This document shows positions 11,230-22,944 of a stretch of 64,000 nucleotides of DNA, one piece after another. Origin of the DNA: Massospora cicadina (Eukaryota > Entomophthoromycota > Entomophthoromycetes > Entomophthorales > Entomophthoraceae); the NCBI GenBank assembly GCA_022478985.1, contig JAKSZP010006730.1, positions 62,001-126,000 of the forward strand, read 5' to 3'. Under the pieces are notes generated by a model. The model did no database searches and was not told the DNA's origin. It worked only from the letters and a program-made list of their open reading frames with translations. Position 1 is the first letter of the stretch. Every line of letters begins with the position of its first letter. The position numbers were made by a program, and so were the translations under genes.

Positions 11230-13110
11230 AAGGATCTTGAGAGTTACTTTGAGGAGTCATTATCTAGAAGAAAGAGCCAGCCATAAAAGGATAAATACCA
11301 TCAGCGGGACTCTCATATACCTATACAATTCAAATGTCTCTCAGAGACATACAATTCAAATGTCTCTCAGAGACATACAATTCAAGTGTGATTACTTGCT
11401 ACATCATGCGATTCATACACCCAGAATTTTATCATATCATGCATTTATTAAGAGTTTATAACAAAAAACTCCACCATCATATCAGTGCCTAGGGGGCTTT
11501 ACAATTGCCTATGAACAGCATATAATTTAGCATTTCAGTATAGGGGACGTCCACAGAATAATCAAAGCAAATTGTTTATATTATCCAGCCCCATAACCAC
11601 ATGGGGACCATTGATTCCAGTTTCTCAAGTATGTGGAGGAAGTTATAAAGCTTCTCTGAAAGGACATTACAGAGCTGAACAAAAATACTAAAATTTTAAT
11701 TGGAACTGTCGCCCAAGAGCTCCAAAAAATACGCCAAAGTTCATGGTGAGATGACGTCCCAAGCTTCTACTAGATATCATATTGAGGGGTAATAAATTAG
11801 GCTCCTTGAGTCCTGGCTAGATCAAGCCCTACAACTAATTGATGATCTGAAGGCCCTATGAACCTCTTAGCATCAACCAATACCTCATAACATTATAGCC
11901 TGAGTGTCCTTTGTTGATCAGGATCTGTAATCCCGTGCAACTTAGATGTCTACTCATTCCTTCATCAATTGACTCAAAAAATTGGAGAGTGACATGAGAA
12001 TCAGATCACCTAGTTGGTAAGATATTTACCAAGTCTATCGTCGCCTCAATGAATCTGAGCACTTCTGTACCACTCTCACAGAAGAGCTAAAAGTTAATAC
12101 CAACAAGCCTCTTCAGAGCAATGAATGCAAAAAAGTTGAAGGAGTACTTGAATCAGCGCTTGGAGTGTTAAATGATGAGAATAAACTCTTGCAAACTTAC
12201 CACCCATCTGTTTGCCAATAAACTCATGATCTGAACACATGCGTTAAGAACTTTGAGGATGCTAAGGTCATTTTAAAAATAATAATTACCTACTGGATGT
12301 CATACCAAGACTTACTCTGGAGGTAATGGAGCAAAATCTAAATTATCTACAGAATCAGATATGTTGGCTCTCACGTCAATTAAACAGAGTGACACACATA
12401 TTAAAATTAATGAATCCAAACCTCCCAGAATACATATCGTGACAAGATTGGTAGCCACTCCCTTTTAACCTTCCTTCAGAGACAAGTTTACACTTGTTGA
12501 ATGGAGTAAAGCATCTTTTCTCTAAGTATATAAATCCGCAATGGAAGGTGCAACTGAGCCTCAAAAGGTAAGCATATTCGTCTCGTTTAAGCTGTATGGC
12601 CCAAGAGGTTATGGTACCTCATATGGACAACCTGAAGCCCAGAGTGTAGTGAAGGAAGCGCTCATAAAAAAATTGGCTTTAAGCAAAACTTGATTGTGAA
12701 TAAGCTTGCCTTCATGAGAGTTATGTTATGCTGAAATGAAACCATGGTCAAGTTTGCAGGTCACTTTTATATTAAAGCCCAAATGCAGTTCCCCCCAAAG
12801 ATTCTTACATTAGATGATGCCATAGCTGCTGTCATTGCTGATTTATATAGTAACCCTGGCCTAGACATGCACGTTATATCTTTCAAATGAAGCGTAAGCT
12901 CTGTCTTAGACAATAAGGAAACACTGCTCAATATGGTTGATATACACAAAATAGAGACCTCCTAAAAAGCTTCCATGAAACCCAGAGTGTATACTTTGGA
13001 GGAAGCAAAGCCTACAAAGAAAGGAAACCCAAGTGTAACTACTAGAGAAGAACAATCATATCAAAGGTATGTGTTTTCTGTAAGAACCCTGCACTTGCCA
13101 AGCAGTAAAA
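11230..13110 (+). pseudogene. gag: Element A gag (broken)
   Basis: This is a heavily stopped frame set that resembles the gag of element G. The first part, about 11600-12330, is rich in Leu, Glu and Lys and has coiled-coil character (for example ELKVNTN and GVLNDENKLLQTY). A capsid-like stretch follows near 12540-12690 (KVSIFVSF, then EAQSVVKEALIKK). It aligns with KVTALINCL ... EAQQAIIKEFGG in G. A degraded zinc-knuckle region is possible near 13070-13110 (CFCKNPALAKQ). The segment is continuous with the 5' end of A once B is removed. Confidence 0.65.
11323..11389 (+). repeat. 26-bp tandem repeat with internal palindrome
   Basis: Two exact copies of a 26-bp unit (11323-11348 and 11349-11374) are followed by a partial third copy. 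Each unit contains GTCTCTCAGAGAC, a 6-bp-arm palindrome. The repeat sits in the 5' gag part of element A, just after the insertion of B. Confidence 0.9.
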
Positions 13111-13189
13111 GTGCTGTTGGCTTAAAATCATATATATCTAAAGATGGCTGTCCTAAAGTACCTAAAATTAAAGCATTGGCAATTAATTA

Positions 13190-14502
13190 TCTAGCGTTCA
13201 TCAATAATGATTCTAGCAATGACTATGTAGGGGGTCATGAGAACACAGGTTATTTTTAGTTATACTTGCTAAGCTCACTATTTCAAACTTCTTAAACGCC
13301 ATAAATATCGATGACACACAGGTTCCAGAAGACAATTACCTCAATCAAGTCATTGGTTGCCCTTGAATAATTGATACATCCAGAAAAGCTGATAATACCT
13401 TGCCTTATTGATCCAGCCCATCTCAAGCATGCACAGTCTACTGAAGATCAGGAAGAAATATCATGAGACTTCCCAAAAACTCAATGTAACGTTCCGCCTT
13501 ATAGAAATGTTAGACCTCCTACCAAGTTTAGAGGAAATAATACCAAAGTAGAAGTGGTAATTCAAAAGGTCCAAGTAATGGCTATTTGGATAAGGGGTCC
13601 CCAATTAACGTTTTTTTGTCCCATCTAATCAAGATAAACAAGCTTACCCTGACCTTAAATACACTCAAGTATATAGCACTGCCAGTCTAACCAACATTAA
13701 GGCAATAGGTGCTTATTCATACCTGCCAATTTAAGTTAGAAAATAGATTTCTCAGCTCTCACAGTTTCCCTGGACAATAGCTAGTATAATTTACTTAATG
13801 TGATACAGTTTATGATCTAATATGAAGGAGTCATAAATCAATAATAAATTATCACTCCTCAATTATGACTTTCCCCTTGTACTAATAATAAGGACATCAG
13901 CAACAAGGATTACTCTTGTCTGGTTAAGTATGCAGTTTTTGCTTTGCCTTCCCAATAATCTACCTCTAGAAGAGCTTTAAAAAAGCTCCTGATTTAGTAG
14001 ATGCAGCAGAAGGCATACCATTTTATTTTATGAGGAGGTAAAAATTAAATCATGAGAACAAAGATTAGTTTTTAGCAACATAACCCTTAGTATACCCTAA
14101 TCTGCTTGATACATATTATCAGTATCAATGGAGTCAGCAGATATGAACTAAAGAATTTAAAAGTAGTCCTCACCCAGCTTATAAACTGCTATTGAGCTAG
14201 TATCTGGAAACTTAACCAATCAAGATATCTTAGTCAAGAAACATCAAGAGATTGGGAAAGGTCATTTAATTCCCATTAATGAGATTAACAAGGTACATTT
14301 CTTGTACTCATCTTGATTTTTTCTCTACCTGCCAATAATTAAATTTCTTCCATTCCTCAAGTTCAAATATTCAATAAATTAATTCAGGAGGAACTTGAGA
14401 AAGAAAATCAACTATTTGAAGACTATTAAGATGTTTTCTCTGCGTCAGTTGTCAACTATGGTCACATGAAAGGCTGGACATGTATTATTGATATAAAGAC
14501 TC
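13190..14502 (+). pseudogene. pol: Element A protease and pre-RT region (broken)
   Basis: A decayed protease region follows gag. WIRGPQLT near 13590 is a plausible remnant of the DSGAPLN active-site segment, with the catalytic Asp lost. The pre-RT linker ends with ENQLFEDY, then DVFSASVVNYG near 14400-14470. This corresponds to the LFEKYHEIFARDDFDLG stretch of element G. The frame is cut at 14502 by element C and resumes at 20478 in the reverse transcriptase. Confidence 0.6.
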
Positions 14503-15363
14503 TGTAAGGAGAGTATCTATAACTCTCCCGTTTACAGAGTGGTAGTGCATGGTGCACAGGGCCAACTCCAGGAAACTAGCTGTTGATACAAAAGTTATTA
14601 GAATCCAGAAGAGGGTGCTTGAATTATAATAATTAGGGACGAATATGGTTATCATGAAAGGTAATAACCAAAAGGGAGCAACGCGGTGCATTTAGTTGTA
14701 GGGGATAGGCCCTAGGTTGGAGGGAACCTGGGTGGCCCAGTGGTGCACGGGTGGATAGATTCAGTATTGTCAAAATTAAGTGGTTAACATTGCGCAAGAC
14801 CTCCTCAAAGAGGTCTGCACACAGGACCGTCAAATATAACATAAATAAAATAACTGTGTACTAAATGAGGGAATTATCATAAGGGAGAATTCTACCAATG
14901 GGAGAGATTGGTCTTGATATAAGATATTTAAGGAACTATGGGAAAACGATAAATTGAGGGAAGCAGGTCTAAGCTGAAGCACGCCAATAGGTTCACGCTT
15001 CCATTGGGCAATACACTAAACTGGGTAGTCAACCAAACTTGGGTAATTGATTGTAGGAGCAGCTGACCTGAGCTCATTTTTTGAAAACTAAATGGTATTA
15101 GAGACCACGTTCTCCTAGAAACTGAAGTGAACTATTTTTATTTGTAACAAAGCTAGTTCATTTTAATGCTCCTACTCTCATACAGGGCTGAATTTCGCTT
15201 GCATCCATAGGATCAACTTGGGCATATTTGGCTTTTACCAAGAGTTGGTCTATGGTATGCTTGAGGTCAGGGAGGCCTGCTAGCTTCACCTTCTTAGTCT
15301 CCCTGCATGCATCTTTGTCTCTCACATTGGTCCCAAGGATGATGTCATTTTCTAACCATGACA
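14503..15363 (-). repeat. Element C 3' LTR (left copy)
   Basis: On the + strand it starts TGTAAGGAGAG and ends AACCATGACA, aligning end to end with 19614-20477. On the minus strand it reads TGTCATGG...CTTACA. A purine-rich AGGAGGAGAGTATAA lies just upstream of it in element orientation (+ coordinates 15364-15380). Confidence 0.88.
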
Positions 15364-15524
15364 TTATACTCTCCTCCTGACAGGGCTCAACCCCCCTCCA
15401 GGGGTTTGCGCTAGGGAAAAGTTCTTATGGGCAGGAGCCAACTTCATCTCAGCAACAGTTTTCTTTGGTTAGGATCTGGCGGCCTGGGGGAAACGCTTGT
15501 GGAAAGCTTCGTCAGGTCTTGGGC

Positions 15525-15665
15525 ATGCACACAGTTGCGCGCTGGTACCCAACTGTTCTCCGCTTCATTTAAATCCCTTCCAAGATACCAAGTATTTAAT
15601 CCTTCTCTTTACTCTTTTGGAGGCTACTATTTCCTCCACTTCCCACTCTAGCACCCCATCCATGA
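15525..15665 (-). pseudogene. Element C chromodomain
   Basis: Minus-strand reading gives DGVLEWEVEEIVASKR, then RRIKYLVSWKGF, then NSWVPAR after a short frame change. This is the classic chromodomain pattern: W.VE.I...R, YLV.WKGF, and ..NSW.P...L. It follows the GPY/F integrase tail, but in a different frame, so a frameshift separates the two. In active chromoviruses this domain binds modified histone tails and steers integration. Confidence 0.75.
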
Positions 15666-16760
15666 GATAAGCCTCAGGAGACTTTGATGTGGGCCCTCAA
15701 ACAATGTCAATTTGCTCTCATGAAATACAGAAAAGGTCTGAAATGAAGAGGGAATATCTAACTGGTATGAGGCGTGGCCCACCTTTCTAATCACGCTGTA
15801 AGGGCCAATCCTCTTTTGTCCCAGCTTTTTACATGGTTTCTTGATAGGGATGTTATGAGAATCAAGCATCACGAGATCCCCTTCTTTGTACGCTGGATCC
15901 ACTTGGCACTTCCCATAAGCGTTCTCATTATACACTTGCTTTGCCGCCTCCAAACTGGTATAGACCCCCTGGTGTACTTTCTTGATAGTCTTGACAAAGT
16001 CCACCACCGCTTCAACTTTAGATACACAGCTGGGTTCTATGTTAAAGGCGGGGTTAAACCCATGGTTGGCAAAAATGGAGAACACCCAATCAAAGAATGC
16101 AAAGTGTTGTTATAGCTAAACTGGGCCATAGGTTTTAATAACACAATCTGAATGATCTGCGGCAGCATAACACCACAGGAACTGTTCCAAGCACTGGTTA
16201 ACTCGTTCAGTCTGTCCATCTGATTGGGGGTGATAGGCAGTTTAATGGCAGGGGCGAATCTGAAAAGTCTTACATAACTCTTCCCAAAAGATGGAGGTAA
16301 ACTGGGGTGCTCAGTCACTAATAATTTCTTGGGGAACCCCATGAAGCGCAAACACATGAGTGACGAAGAGCCTACCCATCTCAGCTGCGGTTATTGTTGT
16401 TCTGCAAGGAATGAAGTGAGCAAACTTCATAAGCTGGTCCACCACCATAATGGCATCATAACCATCAGAAATTGGTAATTCCACAATGAAATCCACTGAT
16501 AGGGAAAACCAGGGCCCTTCAGCCCTTTGCACTAGTACCAACAAACCCAATAAAGGTTGAAGATTTGGTTTCATTTGATTGCAGATCAGGCACTCTTTAC
16601 AATACGCCCCATCTGAGCAGGTAAGCCCTTCCAATTGTAGATGCATCAAATTAACTCCAAGGTCTTTGCTTTTCCAGGATTACCAATGGTGATTCCGTCA
16701 TTATGGTCCCAGATGATTTCCATGCGAAGTGGTCCAGTAGGAACCCATAGGCGCCCCTGA
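15648..16760 (-). pseudogene. pol: Element C integrase (three frames)
   Basis: The N-terminal zinc region is degraded (about 16560-16740). The catalytic core is best seen in 16311-16649 (FSLSVDFIVELPISDGYDAI) and continues through ISD, a TGA stop, then APQFTSIFW and [16 protein letters not shown]. All three positions of the D,D,E triad are recognisable. The TGA stands where the family usually has Arg (SDRG-PQF), consistent with CGA to TGA. The C-terminal GPY/F segment (KRIGPYSVIRKVGHASYQL) lies in 15648-16085. Frame changes between 16311-16357 and 16037-16085 split the gene. Confidence 0.85.
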
Positions 16761-16839
16761 AACCATACCATCTCATCCTTTACGTGATAACCCCTGGTTA
16801 GATCCTCCTGATTCAGAGCGCTCTTAGCAAGGACCAGAG

Positions 16840-18240
16840 TATATTCAATTTATAGAGGCTGAGAACGGATTACCTTTCTGAACATACTGTATTCCTCCAC
16901 ATTTTTCAGAGGTGCAAGCGCTGGTGTGTTGGCCGTGGAAGAGGAAAGTTGAGATTTAATCTTATCTGGCAGAATCATCAACTGGGTGTTATGAACCTCT
17001 ACCTCTTTTGGATCAGGAGCTAAAGCAGGGTTGTGGCTCAAAGCATCCGCCAACCCATTCTCCTTGCCCTTGGTGGACTCATAAGAAAATGAAAATTGGG
17101 CAAGGGTCTCATGCCAACAGGTCTGCCGTGGAGTTAAGACATGAGGAGCACAGTATTACAGTAAGGCACGGTGATCTGTACATACCTTTAAAGGTTGGAA
17201 AGAGCCATTCAAGTGGTGACGTCAATAAGTCAGCGCCTCCACCACTTCTAGTAACTCTATCGTAAACGGCGTAGCTTAACTCAGGAAGTGACATTTTCCT
17301 AAAAGATTCTCCCACTGGATACTCTATACCATCTTCGCCTACTTGTAATAAGGCAGCCACTATGGATAAGTTGGAGGCATCAGTAGACACAATGAATTCC
17401 TTTAAAGGATCAACATGATGAAGGATAGATGTGGACAACAGGGTGCACTTAACTGCTTGGAAAGCATCCTTCAAAACGGGGGACCACTGAAGCACTTTTG
17501 CACCACTGGCCTTATACAAGGGCGCTGCCACCTCAGAAATGTTGGGCATGAACTTCTTGAGGAACGTACACGTCCCCAAAAACTCCTCAATTCCTTGACT
17601 GATGTGGGGTTGGGCCATTCACGAATTTCCTTCTGCATGTCTGGAGTTATCATATGTCCTTGTTCAAACACGACGTTGCCCAAAAAAGTGACCTGGGACT
17701 TGTAAAATTCACATTTGCTGATCTTTAGCGTAATGTGGGCTACCCTTAACCTCTCCACCACTTGCCAAAGGTGTACTTCATGGGACTCATTATCAGGGGA
17801 AAACACCAGGATATCATCCATGTAGGAAACCGCGCATACCCTCAGAAAGTCCCCCAGTACTGCATCAATGCGGCGTTGAAAGATAGCAGGGGCATTCTTA
17901 AGCCCAAAGGGCATAACCCAAAACTTGAAAATCCCTTTTCTGGTACAGAATGTGGTTAACCACTCCTGTACCTTCTTAACCCGGATCTGATTAAACGCAT
18001 TGAGGAAATCCAGTTTGGAGAAAATTTTACCCTTCTCTACATAGTGGGCATTCTGATAATTCAAAGGGATGGGATGGAGGTCTGGTACAGTAACATTGTT
18101 TAAGTTCCCAAAATCTACATGAGGGCTTGATGTTCCATTGGCCTTCTCCACAAAGAGAAGTTGGGAGCATACAGGGGAGGTACGCTGATAATCGCGCATT
18201 TGGTTAACTGCTCCTCAACCCACACATCTTAAGCCTCTTC
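16840..18240 (-). pseudogene. pol: Element C reverse transcriptase and RNase H
   Basis: The 17471-18199 frame (242 codons from its first Met) is a well preserved RT. It shows SQLLFVEKANG, VDFGNLN, the first catalytic Asp in FSKLDFLNAFNQIR (residue 64), MPFGLKNAPAIFQ and the polymerase box YMDD at residues 126-129. A frameshift near 17.6 kb moves into 17109-17618, which holds RNase H: FIVSTDASN (Asp 80) and LPELSYAVYD. A further shift leads to VCTDHRALPYCNT and then ADALSHNP in 16850-17053, the usual RNase H tail ADALSR. The RT itself is among the most intact coding stretches in the window, but start, linkage and frame are broken. Confidence 0.88.
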
Positions 18241-18243
18241 CTC

Positions 18244-18900
18244 TCAGACAGTTAATGTGTAAATAGGGGATGATATTCGCACCAGGACCACAGTGAGCTT
18301 GAACTCACAATTAAACTCAGAATGATCAGGTAGTGCATCAGCAGAAGCCTCATCAAACGATGCTTCCAACCCCTCCAAACAGGAATTTAGGGGAACCTCC
18401 GCAGAGGGCTTTAGCATAAGGGCAAGACTGCGGGGGTAAATATTAGGCCAGTGGGGAAACTTCCCCTGAAAGTTGGCTTCATCCAAAGGGACCACCAGCT
18501 TGTGACCGTTCTTCAAAGTGAGGAATAGGGTATTTTATTTCAAGTTGGTTCTGACGTCAAGCTTTCGCCACCACTCTACACCCAAAATGATGGGGTACAA
18601 GAGGTTTTTGAAAGCTTGAAAGTGATCAGACAATTAATAGTTACTAACTTGATAGTCCACTAACCCCATGATCTTCAGCGTGGAAATACCTTGGGACGCC
18701 CTTCTCTAACCATACCACCTGGTACTTAACTCAGCTCAAGTTAGTCGGCTAGTGTTTGGTCCATGAAATTTTCAGAGCACCAGTATCCATCAGAATAGTG
18801 ATGCTGATTTTCCCTGAAGGGGATGAAAGGGTAGCAGTCAGTAGAAAATAATCCAAATGGTCTTTATTCAAAGCAGAAAACGCCAGCACTTCACCACCAA
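18244..18900 (-). pseudogene. pol: Element C protease and linker to RT
   Basis: An aspartic protease active site reads ITILMDTGALK on the minus strand near 18790-18820. DTGA is the catalytic triplet plus Ala. Downstream, 18244-18516 is an open 90-codon linker frame (KNGHKLVVPLDEANFQ, then SPIYTLTV) leading to the RT. Stops and frame changes lie between the two parts. Confidence 0.7.
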
Positions 18901-19613
18901 ACTATTCATCTGGTTTTAACATGTCTCCCTGGTATGTTTTTTTAATCATAAAATGAAGAGATATATTTGGCCACTCTTACTACTGAGGCCACATATCCCA
19001 CACTATCTCAAGCAGGGACATAGACATTTTCATATTGTAAATAAAACTCCTTTTCAACCTCCTGAGTGCTGCGGATCATGGAAGAGGTCAAGCGGGGGTC
19101 CTCTGGGGTAATTTGATACACCAGAATAGATTCCATATCTGAGCCATAAGATTTAAATATGGTTCAGAGGTATATACGGTTTTTTTGTTATAAAACGCTT
19201 TTTTAGATGTGAACGACCCTATTCCCATAACTGCAATAGATTGTCCAACATTATCCAAGGCCATCGCCCCCAGGCCCATCTTTGACAATTCAGCCTGTAT
19301 CATCTGAACATGCTTCCAAAGTAAACCCCATTTATTTAATTCAATTTTAATAATATCAGCAGTAAGTCAGTAAATCATGACTTCTGGGCTGCAAAGTGTC
19401 CATATCCACCATGTACAAGCAAGAAGGGTGGGTACTTTCCAGTTGGAGGCAGCTAAAATAACGCTGAGATGCTCCAACCTTTGGGAAAAATAGGAAGCAG
19501 TGGTGTGGCTGGACACGGCCAACGCCCACAGCTGGTGCACAGCATTTCCGCTTTGTAAAAGTCCCACATGACAAAAAGTTTGTGCATGCAAAAGAAAATG
19601 GTTGGCTGACTAA
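18901..19613 (-). pseudogene. Element C 5' internal region, gag mostly missing
   Basis: Only about 700 bp separate the 5' LTR from the protease. Short frames here (19088-19303, beginning MIQAELSKMGLGAM; and frames over 19367-19610) do not show a capsid or zinc knuckle that I can recognise. Either gag was deleted or it is highly divergent. The sequence right after the LTR in element orientation (TTAGTCAGCCAACCA) does not match the primer-binding site used by A, B, F, G, I and J. Confidence 0.5.
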
Positions 19614-20477
19614 TGTAAGAAGAGTGTCTATAACTCTCCCTTTTCCAGAGTGATAGTGCATGGTGCACAGGGCCAACGCCAGGAAACTAGTTATTGATAG
19701 AAAAGTTATTATAATCCAGCAGAGGGTGCTTGAATTATAATAATTAGGGACGAATATGGTTATCATGAAAGGTAATAGCCAAAAGGGAGCAACGCGGTGC
19801 ATTTAGTTGTAGGGGATAGGCCCTAGGTTGGAGGGAACCTGGGTGGCCCAACTGTGCATGGGTGGATAGATTCAGCGTTGTCAAAATTAAGTGGTTAACA
19901 TTGTGCAAGACCTCCTTGAAGAGGTCCGCGCACAGGACTGTCCAATATAGCATAAACAAAAAAACTGTGTGCTAAACGAGGAATTTATGATAAGGGAGAA
20001 GTCGACCAACTGGAGAAATTGGTCTCAACATAAGATATTTAAGGGATTTTGGGAAAACAATTAATTGAGGGAAGTAAGTCTAAGATGAGGCGCGCCAATA
20101 GGCGCACGCTTCCATTGGGTAATACACTATACTGGGTAATTGACTAAACTTGGGTAATTGTTTGTAGGAGCAGCTGACCCAAGCTCGAAATTTCAAAAAC
20201 TGAACAGGTTTTGAGTCTCCGTTTTCCTAGAAACTGAAGCAAACTGTTTTTATTCGTAACAAGGCTAGTTCACTTTTAATGCTCCTGCTCTCATACAGGG
20301 CTGGACTTCGCTTGCATCCATATGATCAACTTGGACATACTTGGCCTTTACCCTGCGTTGGTCTATGGTATGCTTAAGGTCATAGAGGCCTTCTTTCTTC
20401 ACCTTCTTGGCCTCCCTGCATGCAGCTTTGTCTCTCACACTGGTCCCAAGGATGATGTCATTTTTCTAACCATGACA
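19614..20477 (-). repeat. Element C 5' LTR (right copy)
   Basis: This 864-bp LTR is nearly collinear with the left copy. In element orientation, after the TGTCATGG start, both LTRs read the same ORF-like stretch (NDIILGT, HTIDQ, VKAKY, QVD.MDASE.QPCMR). Here it is out of frame with the first ATG because of one extra A. Confidence 0.88.
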
Positions 20478-22930
20478 AACTCAACACCAATATGATCAAA
20501 GTCATATAAAAAAGTCATAGGTAGAGAAGCATTGCATAAAGACCAAGCTCAAGCAATTATTAATGCTGGCTTACTTGTGCCCTCCCAAAGTTTATGGTCA
20601 ACCCCAATGTTACTTATAAAGAAAGATAATGGTGATAACAGGATAGTGATGGATTACAGGAAGCTACCAGTCTCACTAGGAAGGACAGCTATCCAATTCC
20701 ACTAATTGATAATGCTCTGGGCTGAATCTCCAGCTTAACTTACTTCTCAATGATGGACCTATCCAGTGGCTATTGGCTGATGGATCTGTCGTCAGGGGAT
20801 TAAGAAAAATGCACGTTGATATGCACGGAAAAATTATTTTAACATATCCAGCTCCCTAAGGGAGTATGCAAAGCTCCTGTTTTGTTTCAATTGTGATAGA
20901 TCACATCATGCAAGATCTCAAATTAAGCTGTGTGATCATACACCTAGATGACATTAAGGTGTTTTCAAAAACAATAGTCCAAACATCTGGACCACATCAA
21001 GTCTGTTTTTCAACGGCTTTAAGAAATTTAAACTAAAACCAGCAACGTACACCTTCTTACAGTAGGATTTGAATTTTTAGGACACGCTACATTGCAGTAA
21101 GGAATTCAATCCTTGTACAATATGATTGAAGCTATCTCCAAGATGCCTGAGCTTAAGACCCTCCTATATAGGTATTCTTAGAAATGATGGGTTATTAGCA
21201 CCAATTTATCCCTTATTTCGCTCAACTTGCCAGACCTTTTGTCCTTTTGCTTGCCAAAAACACCCCTTTTGTTTGAGGAGTAGATCAAAAAAAGCATTCA
21301 ATACCATGAAGTATTTGCTGAAGAGAAAACCGATTCTATGTCATCTTATCTATGGTAAGCCATCCATCCTGTTTAAAGATGCGTCCAACTTAGCTGTAGA
21401 GCTATTTCCTACAACTGGATGAGGAAGGCGTCTAGTGTTCTTTGTACAGAAAAACGCTTACAAAAGCTGAGCGAAAAAAGCATCATGGAGAAATAGTGCT
21501 TAGCTGTTCTCCTTGTAGTAAAACATCTCTGGCCTTTCTTGTACAGTACAACTTTACAATTGTTACAGAACATGCTTCTTTAAGATGGCTGAATTCATGA
21601 AAGTTCTTATAGGAAGGCTAGAAATTTGTTCTTTCAAACTTCAGCACTACAACATGGACATTGTCCTTTGACCTGTAACGAAGCACATTAATGTAGATGT
21701 ATTGACCAGATTACCCTTATTATTTTAGACAATAGAAAAGCTAAATGTTTATATGACCTACTCATGAAGACAACCTCTTGGGAGGATAAAGATGGACCTG
21801 TTCAAAAGATGTTGAAATGACATCTTCAAAATTAAAGGTTCTTGATGGGGTATCTATAAGAAAGTTGGAAACAACTGGCTACCTTACTTATGACATTGAG
21901 ATTGGGTAACCAGCTATAATGGAAGTCCACAATACCTAAGGGCATGGAGGATCATGAACATTTTGTGAATGGATTAAGGACCAGTATTACTGGTAATCAA
22001 TACTAGACTATGTAGTGGATTTTAGATGCTTACATAACCTTAAAAAGAGATTCTGCATAAGGCTAAGTACAATTATCAGTCATTGCCGCTCAGCAGCCAT
22101 CTCATACCATAAGTTTATATTTAAATGCCCTTTACCTAAATCCACAAGAGTAAATCATAAATCCTTATAGGGATCAGTCATTTAACATAGTGAGTTGAAG
22201 CAATTGTCATTATTTCATAAACTGACAAAGCTTCCACTTACTTTTTATAACAAAATGTATTTACTAGGCACGGTTTCCCACATTACTTCTATGTAACAAT
22301 TGTTATTTTTTACTTCAAAAGTTGTGAGAATCTTAACCATGAGCATGGAAACCCAAAAAACTATTTTCACCGCTCTATAAGATCGATTAATGAGAATGTA
22401 GAAAGATAAAATGGAACATCAGCTTCAATATCACACAAGATTTCTATTTCCAACCCATTACATTGTGACCAATATCTCCTAAGTGTGCTGATGACTTACA
22501 AGTTAAGTTTCCATTGAATTATCAAAATTTCAACATTCAAGGCCTCGTATGGAAGAGAACTTTACATCCTGGCTCTATGCTTGCGAAATTACCAGTGATA
22601 ATATCTAAATACCCTGAAAAAACGCTGAGAAGATTAGTCTAGGAGATTATAAAACTTCAATCAGAGCCAAGGACAAATTTAGCTAAGACGGTTACAGGGG
22701 AAGGCCAAGCAGCTTAGCATATTCCAACCTTTACCCACTTTTGAGATTATGTATCTTATCTTGTACTAATATAATTATATAGCGCCCCAAGGAGAAAAAA
22801 GGATTTCATTTGGATGAGCCATACACTATGACTATATATGCGGGGATGAATACTCAAACAAATCCTTAAAACTGGACTAACTATCAACCGCATACATAGC
22901 CAATTCTTACATTGGTACTCCCCTGACAAT
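20478..22930 (+). pseudogene. pol: Element A RT, RNase H and integrase (broken)
   Basis: The RT resumes exactly at the right edge of C: EALHKDQAQAIINAGLLVPSQ, then RIVMDYRKL (20650), YFSMMDLSSGYW (20745-20780) and LPKGVCKAPVLFQ (20850-20890). The polymerase box has decayed to HLDDIKVFSKT (20940-20970). RNase H is suggested by ILFKDASNLAVELF (21370-21410). Integrase follows from about 21900, with a retained ENVERxNGT catalytic-Glu motif near 22390. The + frame 21126-21422 is one surviving piece. Stops are very frequent, in line with the diverged LTRs. Confidence 0.75.
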
Positions 22931-22933
22931 ATT

Positions 22934-22944
22934 CTTGAAGGGGG
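22934..22944 (+). other. Element A polypurine tract
   Basis: CTTGAAGGGGG lies immediately before TGATGTC, the start of the 3' LTR of A. This fixes the LTR boundary. Confidence 0.75.

Larger units (their letters stand above)
14503..20477 (-). mobile_element. Element C: chromovirus nested in pol of A
   Basis: This is a 5975-bp minus-strand element with LTRs of 861 bp (left) and 864 bp (right) that remain very similar. The 5-bp flanks are GACTC at 14498-14502 and AACTC at 20478-20482, a target duplication with one mismatch. The reverse transcriptase frame of A resumes straight after it. Coding order on the minus strand is short gag remnant, protease, RT, RNase H, integrase, chromodomain. A chromodomain after the integrase is the defining trait of chromoviruses, which by family knowledge guides integration to marked chromatin. 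Confidence 0.88.

Noticed and set aside
17008..17265. Plus-strand frames across element C (for example 15427-15651, 15774-16115, 17415-17705, 17762-17959)
   Set aside because: They lie opposite recognisable integrase, RNase H and RT text on the minus strand and show no family motif.
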